Positions 1 to 5,407 of a DNA stretch of 5,407 bases are shown here, piece by piece (the first letter of the stretch is position 1; every line of letters starts with the position of its first letter). The stretch is from positions 1 through 5,407 of the forward strand of contig DHMA01000067.1 in NCBI GenBank assembly GCA_002405555.1, read 5' to 3'. Under the pieces are notes generated by a model that was given only the letters and a program-made list of their open reading frames with translations, did not search any database and was not told the origin of the DNA. This DNA comes from Opitutia bacterium UBA4654. Lineage in GTDB: Bacteria; Verrucomicrobiota; Verrucomicrobiia; Opitutales; Intestinicryptomonadaceae. A program made the position numbers and the translations under genes.

Positions 1-110
1 GTACGCCCAGACCGCTCGCGTACGGAAGTACGCCACGCGCCCTGTGCGCACAGGAAAGCCACCCTTATGAAAGCACTTTGACGCGCCTAAAAAGTGAGTG
101 CTGGCGCACG
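1..110. other. Hairpin-rich intergenic block, possible dispersed repeat or structured RNA
   Basis: No convincing coding frame is seen. Three potential stem-loops follow one another. The first is GCGTAC (18-23) with GTACGC (28-33), closed by GGAA, a GNRA-type tetraloop. The second is a perfect 14-bp palindrome, CCTGTGCGCACAGG (41-54), able to fold as a 5-bp stem with a GCGC loop. The third has two competing pairings: AGCACT (72-77) with AGTGCT (97-102), or CACTTT (74-79) with AAAGTG (91-96). GTACGCC also occurs twice in direct orientation (1-7 and 28-34). No T-run follows the palindrome on either strand, so it is not an ordinary terminator. The block is GC-richer than the pta leader that follows. 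It may be a mobile intergenic repeat, the end of a structured RNA, or a remnant of an upstream gene's 3' region; the window edge cuts it off. Confidence 0.4.
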
Positions 111-188
111 AAGATTTTTAGGGTGCGTTGGGATAAAAGTAGGGTAGGGCGTTTTGTAGTTTGTCTTGTGTTTGCGGATTTTTGAATG

Positions 189-217
189 TTGACTATATTG
201 ACTGAAAATGATGTAAT
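189..217 (+). promoter_or_regulatory. Putative sigma70-type promoter of pta
   Basis: TTGACT (189-194, five of six matches to TTGACA) is followed after exactly 17 bp by TGTAAT (212-217, five of six matches to TATAAT). Transcription would start near 224, giving a 5' leader of about 30 nt before the pta ATG. The surroundings (about 150-253) are AT-rich, as expected of a promoter. A second TTGACT lies at 198-203 but has no -10 partner at proper spacing. Assigned by sequence match only. Confidence 0.5.
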
Positions 218-253
218 GTGGGCAAACAAGTAAATTATAGAGTATAGAAAAAT

Positions 254-1291
254 ATGGCACTGGTAAAAAAACTTTCCGCACGTTTGCAGAATCACCCCAA
301 GAGAATTGTCTATCCCGACGGCACCGATCCGCGCGTAATTCAGGCGGCTCGCCAGTTTGCCACGCGCAAGTTGGGCGTGCCGATTCTCATCGGCGAAAAG
401 CAGAAGATTGAAGACACTGCCAAGTCTTTGGACGTCCGTTTGGACGGCATCAAGATTATCGACCCCGTTTCGGCGGACGACTCCGTTGCGCTCATGAAGC
501 TTCTTCACGGCCTGCCGAAGTTCCGCGCTTTCGACCCGCAGGAAATCAATGCGATGGCGCTTCAGCCCAACTATTTTGCAACCCTCATGCTTGCGACCGG
601 ACGCGCCGACGCCATGGTTGCGGGCGCGACTGTCGCGACGTCGGGCGTGTTGCGTCCCGTCTTGCAGATAATCCCGCTTCAAAAGGGTTTCGGCACGGCG
701 AGTTCGCTGATGGTAGTTTCCACCGAAAACCCCGAACTTGGCGTTAACGGCGACCTTTTTCTTGCCGACTGCGGCGTAATTCCCGAACCCACGGAGCAGC
801 AGCTTTGCGACATCGCAATCACGACAGCGATTCTCGTAAACCACCTCACTCTCGAAACGCCGCGCGTTGCGATGCTTGCGCACACTTCGAAAACGCCGTC
901 GTCAACACAGCATTCGGTTTTGAAGGTAAAGTCGGCGACGTCGCTCGCGCACGAAAAGGCGAAGACTTGCGACATCGCAATAGACATCGACGGCGAGCTT
1001 CAAGTGGACGCCGCCCTCAAACGCGAAGTCGCCGACTTGAAGGGAATCCACAGCTCCGTGGCCGGCCGCGCGAACGTGCTGATTTTCCCCGACCTCAATT
1101 CGGGCAACATTGCCTCGAGCATGTTGCAGGTGGTTTCCACCGTCAACTGCTACGGCCGCGTGCTTACGGGGCTGACAAAGCCCGTTGCGGAAATTTCGCG
1201 CGGGGCGTCGGTCAACGAGATATTCGGCACAAGCGTGATTGTCGGGGCGCAGGCGGTGGACAGGCGTTTCATCTCGACGGAGTCGCTGTAA
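254..1291 (+). CDS. pta: Phosphate acetyltransferase (phosphotransacetylase)
   Basis: Cytosolic enzyme that interconverts acetyl-CoA plus phosphate with acetyl-phosphate plus CoA (EC 2.3.1.8), normally working with acetate kinase. The 345-residue product is the short single-domain form (PTA_PTB family), close to the roughly 330 residues of archaeal and Gram-positive Pta and without the long N-terminal region of E. coli Pta. Family motifs in order: RIVYPDGTDPR (17-27), RADAMVAGA (117-125) followed by LRP (133-135), FLADCGVIPEPT (169-180), DGELQVDAAL (246-255), GRANVLIFPDLNSGNI (271-286) and SRGASVNEI (315-323). Ser315-Arg316 match the active-site Ser-Arg of Methanosarcina Pta. The position of that enzyme's catalytic Asp (Asp316 there) is Glu322 here. 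The start is fixed by an in-frame TAG at 245-247. No Shine-Dalgarno sequence precedes it. Acetate kinase is not in this window. Phosphate butyryltransferase is the main alternative, but motifs and length favour Pta. Confidence 0.93.
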   Translation: MALVKKLSARLQNHPKRIVYPDGTDPRVIQAARQFATRKLGVPILIGEKQKIEDTAKSLDVRLDGIKIIDPVSADDSVALMKLLHGLPKFRAFDPQEINAMALQPNYFATLMLATGRADAMVAGATVATSGVLRPVLQIIPLQKGFGTASSLMVVSTENPELGVNGDLFLADCGVIPEPTEQQLCDIAITTAILVNHLTLETPRVAMLAHTSKTPSSTQHSVLKVKSATSLAHEKAKTCDIAIDIDGELQVDAALKREVADLKGIHSSVAGRANVLIFPDLNSGNIASSMLQVVSTVNCYGRVLTGLTKPVAEISRGASVNEIFGTSVIVGAQAVDRRFISTESL

Positions 1292-1313
1292 ATTCCGCGT
1301 TTTGTTTCGGCGT

Positions 1314-1343
1314 CCCGCCGCGCTTGCGGCGGGCGCGTTTTTT
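1314..1343 (+). terminator. Intrinsic terminator after pta, abutting the ABC-F start
   Basis: CCCGCCGC (1314-1321) pairs perfectly with GCGGCGGG (1326-1333) around a GCTT loop, and six T residues follow at 1338-1343. Four bases (CGCG) separate the stem from the T-run, which is not ideal and may weaken termination. The structure begins 22 nt after the pta stop and ends five bases before the ABC-F ATG, so it could also act as an attenuator or 5' structure for that gene. Confidence 0.7.
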
Positions 1344-1348
1344 ATGCG

Positions 1349-3283
1349 ATGATTGAACTACGGAACATAGAGCTTGCATTCGGGGCGCGGACGATTTTCG
1401 GCGGCGCAAGCGCGGTCATAAACAAGGGCGACAGAATCGGGCTTGTAGGCTCGAACGGCGCGGGCAAGAGCACGCTCCTGAAAATCCTCTGCGGCTTGGA
1501 GCACCCCGACGCGGGCGAAATCGCAAAGCCCAAGTACGCGACGGTCGGCTATCTTCCGCAGGACGCGATAGTGGTGGGCAGCCGCCCGCTTTTCGACGAG
1601 GTTGAGTCGGCGTTCGGAAAGGTCGTCGAGCTTCGCGTGAGAATGGCGGAGGTGGACTCGATAATCGCGTCCGCCGACGCGTCTTCGCGCGAATACGCCG
1701 AGGCCGTTGAGGAGATGGGCGAGATTGTCCACAAGCTCGAAGACGCGGAGGAGTCGAAAGTGCGCTCGCGCGTGGAGACGGTTTTGCAGGGCTTGGGCTT
1801 CAAAATGTCCGACATGCCTCGCCCGTGCTGCGAATTTTCGGGCGGCTGGCAGATGCGCATAGCCCTCGCAAAACTCCTTTTGCGCGAGCCGACCCTGCTC
1901 ATGCTCGACGAGCCTACCAACCACCTCGACATCGAATCAATCGCGTGGCTTGAAGACTATCTGCGCGGCTATTCGGGTTCGGTTATAATCGTCAGCCACG
2001 ACAGGGCTTTTCTCGACGCCCTCACAAACCGCACATTCCACGTCGTCAAGGGCAGGATAGACATCTACGCGGGCAACTACGAATTCTACCTGAAAGAGTC
2101 GGAGGCGCGCCGAAGCCAGATTGCGCGCGCCGCCGAAAACCAGCGCAAGTCGATAGAAAAGACCGAGCGGTTCATCGAGAGGTTCAGGTACAAAAGCTCC
2201 AAGGCGGCGCAGGTGCAAAGCCGCATTAAGGCTCTCGACAAAGTGGAGCGCATAGAGGCGGAGGAGGAGGACAACTCTCAAATAAGCTTCGCCTTTCCCG
2301 AACCCAAGCGTTGCGGGCAGGTTGTGCTCGACGTCGAGGGCGTGTGCAAGTCTTTCGGCGAGCACAGGGTGCTCGACAATATTTCGTTCAAAATTGAGCG
2401 CGGCGAGCGCGTCGCGCTTGTGGGCGTAAACGGCGCGGGCAAGAGCACGCTCGTCAAGATAATCGCGGGCGGTCTTGCGGCGGACGCGGGCAAAACCGAG
2501 CTTGGGCTGAATGTCGAGATGTCGTACTTCGCCCAGCACCAGTCGGACGAGCTTGACCCGACAAACGACGTTTTGACAGAGGCGATGAACGCCGCCCCAA
2601 TGGAGCGCAAGGGCGAGGTCAGAAGCCTTTTGGGCGCGTTCCTGTTTTCGGGAAACGACGTCCTCAAAGGCGTCGGGATTCTCTCGGGCGGCGAGAAAAA
2701 CCGTCTGGCTCTGGCGAAAATGCTTTTGAAAGACTTCAACTTTCTGATTCTCGACGAGCCTACCAACCACCTCGACATGAACTCGAAAGCCGTCCTGCAA
2801 AAGGCGCTTGCCGCCTACCGCGGAACATACCTCATCGTCAGCCACGACAGGGCGTTTCTCGACCCCGTTGTGGACAGGGTGCTGGAGCTTTCTCCGAACG
2901 GACTGCGCTCGTTCGTCGGCAATTTGAGCGACTACGTAGAGCGGATAAAAAACGAGGGCAAAATAGTTTTGCGGCAGTCGGCTAAAAAAAACGCGAAAAT
3001 TTCCGACGCAAAAGAACGGCGCGTCGAGGCGGCGAAACGCCGCGAAGCCGTCTCCAAGCTCAAAAAGGAGGCGGCGAAAATAGAGGCGGCGATTTCGTCG
3101 GCGGAGTCCGACATGGCGCAGATAGAGCTTGAAATGTCGTCGCCCGACTTCTTCAAAAAGGGCGCGCAGTGCTCGTCGATAACCGAAAGCTACAACGCGT
3201 TGAAGGCAAAGATAGACTCCCTCTACGCCGAGTGGGAGTCCGCCACAGCGAAAATCGCCGAAGCCGAGGGCGCGAACGCTTAA
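1349..3283 (+). CDS. ABC-F family ATPase, ribosome-associated translation factor
   Basis: A 644-residue soluble protein with two ATP-binding cassettes and no membrane segments, the ABC-F layout. Members bind the ribosomal E site and act on stalled or idle ribosomes; some confer antibiotic resistance. Cassette 1: Walker A GSNGAGKST (34-42), Q-loop Gln71, an arm-like insert (about 85-155), signature FSGGW (163-167), Walker B with the ABC-F hallmark LDEPTNHLD (186-194), switch His217. Linker about 241-322, with the typical basic stretch around 275-300. Cassette 2: Walker A GVNGAGKST (359-367), signature LSGGEK (445-450), LDEPTNHLD (468-476), switch His499. A charged, coiled-coil-like C-terminal region spans about 540-640. 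Both catalytic Glu residues (188, 470) are present. Length and tail resemble YdiF/YheS-type members. The short linker tip suggests a housekeeping factor rather than a resistance type (inference). No ATG, GTG or TTG lies in frame between the pta stop and 1349, so the start is the first possible. It lacks a Shine-Dalgarno sequence, and the gene ends in TAATAA. Confidence 0.93.
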   Translation: MIELRNIELAFGARTIFGGASAVINKGDRIGLVGSNGAGKSTLLKILCGLEHPDAGEIAKPKYATVGYLPQDAIVVGSRPLFDEVESAFGKVVELRVRMAEVDSIIASADASSREYAEAVEEMGEIVHKLEDAEESKVRSRVETVLQGLGFKMSDMPRPCCEFSGGWQMRIALAKLLLREPTLLMLDEPTNHLDIESIAWLEDYLRGYSGSVIIVSHDRAFLDALTNRTFHVVKGRIDIYAGNYEFYLKESEARRSQIARAAENQRKSIEKTERFIERFRYKSSKAAQVQSRIKALDKVERIEAEEEDNSQISFAFPEPKRCGQVVLDVEGVCKSFGEHRVLDNISFKIERGERVALVGVNGAGKSTLVKIIAGGLAADAGKTELGLNVEMSYFAQHQSDELDPTNDVLTEAMNAAPMERKGEVRSLLGAFLFSGNDVLKGVGILSGGEKNRLALAKMLLKDFNFLILDEPTNHLDMNSKAVLQKALAAYRGTYLIVSHDRAFLDPVVDRVLELSPNGLRSFVGNLSDYVERIKNEGKIVLRQSAKKNAKISDAKERRVEAAKRREAVSKLKKEAAKIEAAISSAESDMAQIELEMSSPDFFKKGAQCSSITESYNALKAKIDSLYAEWESATAKIAEAEGANA

Positions 3284-3339
3284 TAATTAACTTGCAAAAA
3301 AGCGCGGTTGGCGTTGAAATCGGGCGTAAAAATGCGGCA

Positions 3340-3363
3340 TTGCGGCCGCGCAAAACGCGCGGC
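3340..3363 (+). other. Overlapping alternative hairpins upstream of the dehydratase gene
   Basis: GCCGCGC (3345-3351) pairs with GCGCGGC (3357-3363) around an AAAAC loop, a 7-bp all-GC stem. An alternative hairpin, TTGCG (3340-3344) with CGCAA (3349-3353), uses some of the same bases, so the two exclude each other. The stronger one ends 24 nt before the start codon at 3388. No T-run follows, so it is not a terminator. It may affect translation initiation or mRNA stability, or be chance pairing in GC-rich DNA. Confidence 0.3.
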
Positions 3364-3387
3364 GCATGGCGTCCGCCCTTGTGGTAT

Positions 3388-5274
3388 ATGAAAAAATTCA
3401 TAAAAAAATTTGCGGGCTTCGTTTCGGGTTGCGTGAGCGTGAGAACCGCGCTGGTGTCGCTGGTGTATTCGGCGATAATCTTCGCGTCGCTGTTGGTGTC
3501 GTTCCTGCTGCGCTTCGACTTCAAATTCACTTCAATCGGCAGATACAACATTCTCGATTTGTACCTGCTGGTGCTTCCGCTTAAAATCTGCTGCCTCGCG
3601 ATTTTCGGACAGTTCAGGGGCTTGCTGAGCTTCTTCCATATGCCCGACGTCGTGCGCATATTCTGGTCCATGCTGATTGCATCGACCGCGCTGTTTATCC
3701 TGAATTGGCTGGCGTTTAGCGGCATAATGTTCCCGCGCGGCGTGATTCTTGCGGACTTCGTGCTGTCGATGGTGCTGTGCACGTCGTTCAGGCTTTTCCT
3801 GCGCATGTGCAGGGAGCGTTATATGCGCGACAGCGTGCACGCGGTAAAGCACGAGCGCGTGGCGATAATCGGCGCGGGAGACTTGGGCACCTCTCTTGCC
3901 TCCGACCTCCTTTCCCGCAAGCGCATGGGCATAAACCCCGTCGTGTTTCTGGACGACGACAAGCAGAAAATCGGCTGCCAGATTCTGGGCTTGGAAGTGG
4001 CGGCGTTGCAGACCAACTTCGACAGCCTCGCAAAACACTACAAACTCGACCGCGCGATAATCGCAATCTCGAACCTCCCGAAGGGGAAAATCGCCGAAAT
4101 CACCGCGGGCTTTTCGAAGGCTGGGGTGGAAACGAGCATTGTGCCGTCGTACTTCGAACTCGCGTCGGGCTACGCAAAAATTTCGAACTACCGCGAAGTC
4201 GCAATCGAGGACATCCTGGGGCGCGAGCAAATAACCCTCGATTCGCACGCGATTGACGGCATGATAAAAAACAGGGTCGTCATGGTGACGGGCGCGGGCG
4301 GCAGTATCGGAAGCGAGCTTTGCAAGCAGATTGCGTCGAAATCGCCGTCGCTTCTGATTATGCTCGACCACTGCGAAGTCCAGCTCTTTCAGGTAGAGCA
4401 GAAAATTCTGCGCGGCGGCTACGGCATAAACATCAAGCCGCTTGTCGGCAGCGTAGCCGACGAAAAGCGCATGGAGCGCATAATTTCGTTCTACAAGCCC
4501 GAACTCATTTTCCACGCCGCCGCCCACAAACACGTTCCGATGATGGAGTCGCAACCCGGCGAGGCGCTGAAAAACAACACTTTCGGCACTTGGAACATCG
4601 CGCGGATTGCAAGCAAATACGGGGTTGAAAAATTCCTGCTGATTTCGACCGACAAGGCAATCAACCCCACAAACGTGATGGGCGCAACAAAACGTCTTGC
4701 CGAAAAGGCGGTTCAGGCGGTTCAAAATTCGGCGGGCAACAAGACGCAGTTTGTGGCGGTGCGCTTCGGCAACGTGCTCGGCTCGTCGGGCAGCGTGATT
4801 CCCACGTTCAAACGCCAGATTGCCGAGGGCGGGCCCCTCACCGTAACCCACCCCGAAGTTACAAGATATTTCATGACGATTCCCGAAGCCGTGGGGCTTG
4901 TGCTCCAATGCGGCGCGCAGGCGGTCGGCGGCGAGATTTTCGTGCTCGACATGGGCGAACCCGTTAAAGTGGTAGACTTGGCGCGGCAAATGATACGCCT
5001 GAGCGGCTACGAGCCTGACGTAGACATCAAGATAAAATTCATAGGCCTGCGCCCAGGAGAAAAGCTCTACGAAGAGTTGCAGCACAAAAACGAAACGCTC
5101 GTCAAAACGGAGCACCCGCGCATATTCGGCTTCGTGTCCGAGCCGCCGTCGTTCGAAAGAATGCAGGGGGTAATCGACGAAATTTTGGCGACCGCCGACA
5201 AGCGCAGCAGCAACGATTTGAAACGCTTTATCTTGGAGTACGTCCCAGAATACAAGCCGCAGATAAACGAGTAG
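3388..5274 (+). CDS. Membrane-anchored UDP-GlcNAc 4,6-dehydratase (WbpM/PglF/CapD type)
   Basis: A 628-residue inner-membrane protein with a cytoplasmic short-chain dehydrogenase domain. Relatives (PglF about 590, WbpM about 665 residues) convert UDP-GlcNAc to UDP-2-acetamido-2,6-dideoxy-4-hexulose, a precursor of modified sugars such as QuiNAc, FucNAc or bacillosamine for O-antigen, capsule or glycoproteins. Four hydrophobic segments (about 17-41, 55-78, 90-113, 117-137) are followed by a first Rossmann domain with GAGDLG (162-167) and the catalytic domain with TGAGGSIG (301-308). HAAAHKHVP (376-384), STDKAINPTNVMGATKR (420-436), RFGNVLGS (459-466) and LRPGEKLYEEL (554-564) are family hallmarks. 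Met431 replaces the usual SDR Tyr, while Thr421, Asp422 and Lys423 match the PglF active site with the same Asp-to-Met spacing, favouring the C5-retaining long type over soluble PseB. The start at 3388 gives a normal basic N-terminus before the first membrane helix; the frame stays open upstream into the ABC-F gene, but that part is unlike the family. No Shine-Dalgarno. Exact sugar substrate unproven. Confidence 0.92.
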   Translation: MKKFIKKFAGFVSGCVSVRTALVSLVYSAIIFASLLVSFLLRFDFKFTSIGRYNILDLYLLVLPLKICCLAIFGQFRGLLSFFHMPDVVRIFWSMLIASTALFILNWLAFSGIMFPRGVILADFVLSMVLCTSFRLFLRMCRERYMRDSVHAVKHERVAIIGAGDLGTSLASDLLSRKRMGINPVVFLDDDKQKIGCQILGLEVAALQTNFDSLAKHYKLDRAIIAISNLPKGKIAEITAGFSKAGVETSIVPSYFELASGYAKISNYREVAIEDILGREQITLDSHAIDGMIKNRVVMVTGAGGSIGSELCKQIASKSPSLLIMLDHCEVQLFQVEQKILRGGYGINIKPLVGSVADEKRMERIISFYKPELIFHAAAHKHVPMMESQPGEALKNNTFGTWNIARIASKYGVEKFLLISTDKAINPTNVMGATKRLAEKAVQAVQNSAGNKTQFVAVRFGNVLGSSGSVIPTFKRQIAEGGPLTVTHPEVTRYFMTIPEAVGLVLQCGAQAVGGEIFVLDMGEPVKVVDLARQMIRLSGYEPDVDIKIKFIGLRPGEKLYEELQHKNETLVKTEHPRIFGFVSEPPSFERMQGVIDEILATADKRSSNDLKRFILEYVPEYKPQINE

Positions 5275-5288
5275 GGCGGCGCGGATGC

Positions 5289-5325
5289 AAAAAATCGGGC
5301 TTCATTTCAAAGCCCGATTTTTTTT
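5289..5325. terminator. Strong intrinsic terminator, potentially bidirectional
   Basis: ATCGGGCTT (5294-5302) pairs perfectly with AAGCCCGAT (5310-5318) around a 7-nt loop. The stem extends through the run of A (5289-5293) against the run of T (5319-5323), for 14 bp in all. Eight T residues (5318-5325) follow on the + strand, and the six A residues (5289-5294) give a T-run for transcripts from the other side. It starts 15 nt after the dehydratase stop codon. Confidence 0.9.
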
Positions 5326-5354
5326 GCGCTCGGAAGAATGTTGCGCTCGGAAGA
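5324..5354. repeat. 14-bp direct repeat, two copies
   Basis: TTGCGCTCGGAAGA occurs at 5324-5337 and again at 5341-5354, a perfect match with a 17-bp period. The first copy overlaps the end of the terminator T-run. It could be a local duplication or a pair of protein-binding sites. TATATT (5357-5362) just beyond resembles a -10 element, but I see no -35 element at proper spacing. Confidence 0.6.
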
Positions 5355-5365
5355 TTTATATTGCG

Positions 5366-5380
5366 GGCGGAATTTCCGCC
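5366..5380. repeat. 15-nt palindrome
   Basis: GGCGGAA (5366-5372) and TTCCGCC (5374-5380) are perfect inverted repeats around a single T. As RNA this would give a 5-bp GC stem with a 5-nt loop, followed by only three T residues, so it is a poor terminator. It could be an operator half-site pair for a gene beyond the window. The stretch 5381-5407 shows nothing I can name. Confidence 0.45.
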
Positions 5381-5407
5381 TTTGCGCCGCCGCGCTATTT
5401 GCTTACG

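Noticed and set aside
42..53. CTGTGCGCACAG as a LexA (SOS) box
   Set aside because: The CTGT and ACAG half-sites are separated by 4 bases, not the 8 of the E. coli-type box, and the site is over 100 bp from the candidate promoter.
3..188. Partial upstream gene on the + strand in the frame open from 3 to about 185
   Set aside because: The roughly 60-residue translation shows no domain or low-complexity logic, runs through the hairpins into AT-rich leader, and has no identifiable start.
65..883. Open frame on the - strand (272 codons) spanning the leader and half of pta
   Set aside because: Most of it is antisense to pta, it has no family resemblance, and its composition matches a shadow frame.
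1937..2845. Open frame on the - strand (302 codons) inside the ABC-F gene
   Set aside because: It lies wholly opposite conserved ATPase motifs and has no recognisable protein features of its own.
1349..3283. ABC-F gene as an antibiotic-resistance determinant
   Set aside because: The linker between cassettes has no evident long tip extension, and length and C-terminal tail fit housekeeping YdiF/YheS-like members; resistance cannot be argued from this sequence alone.
3292..3320. Promoter for the dehydratase gene: TTGCAA, 17 bp, TGAAAT
   Set aside because: Spacing is right but both hexamers are poor matches; too weak to annotate, though an independent promoter here cannot be excluded.
3169..3387. 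N-terminal extension of the dehydratase to an ATG at 3169
   Set aside because: The extra 73 residues overlap the ABC-F C-terminus, are Arg-rich and unlike the family, and the ATG at 3388 directly precedes a typical basic-then-hydrophobic N-terminus.
3532..5115. Long open frame on the - strand (527 codons) opposite the dehydratase gene
   Set aside because: It is antisense to a gene with complete family motifs, has no recognisable domain and is rich in Arg, His and Ala, as expected from reading GC-rich codons backwards.
1..5407. CRISPR array, transposon, tRNA or rRNA
   Set aside because: No spaced repeat array, no transposase or terminal inverted repeats flanking a gene, and no cloverleaf or rRNA-like segment was recognised in the non-coding stretches.

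Overview
The window carries three complete protein-coding genes, all on the + strand, and very little else. In order they are: a single-domain phosphate acetyltransferase (pta, 254-1291); a two-cassette ABC-F ATPase that acts on the ribosome rather than as a transporter (1349-3283); and a membrane-anchored UDP-N-acetylhexosamine 4,6-dehydratase of the WbpM/PglF/CapD type (3388-5274). All three families are well known. I do not see an undescribed multi-gene system here. The points worth a second look are regulatory or small-scale.

Organism: coding DNA is moderately GC-rich with G/C-ending codons, while the 130 bases before pta are clearly AT-richer. None of the three start codons has a recognisable Shine-Dalgarno sequence. 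That, together with the surface-glycan dehydratase, suggests a Gram-negative bacterium from a lineage with weak SD use, such as Verrucomicrobiota or other PVC groups, or Bacteroidota. The overall look of the proteins makes me lean to Verrucomicrobiota, but this is an impression, not a demonstrated placement.

Layout: 1-110 is a compact, hairpin-rich non-coding block that may belong to a dispersed intergenic repeat family. 111-253 is the AT-rich leader of pta with a good sigma70-like promoter (189-217). Pta is followed by a GC-rich intrinsic terminator (1314-1343) whose T-run ends five bases before the only possible start of the ABC-F gene. The ABC-F gene ends in tandem stop codons. A 104-bp gap with overlapping alternative hairpins but no terminator leads to the dehydratase gene, so those two genes could share a transcript. 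A strong, near-symmetric terminator (5289-5325) closes the dehydratase gene. The last 80 bases hold a short direct repeat and a palindrome, but no gene start that I can identify.

Functionally the genes do not form one pathway: acetyl-CoA/acetyl-phosphate interconversion, translation-factor activity on the ribosome, and nucleotide-sugar synthesis for surface polysaccharide or glycoprotein. They look like neighbouring housekeeping genes.
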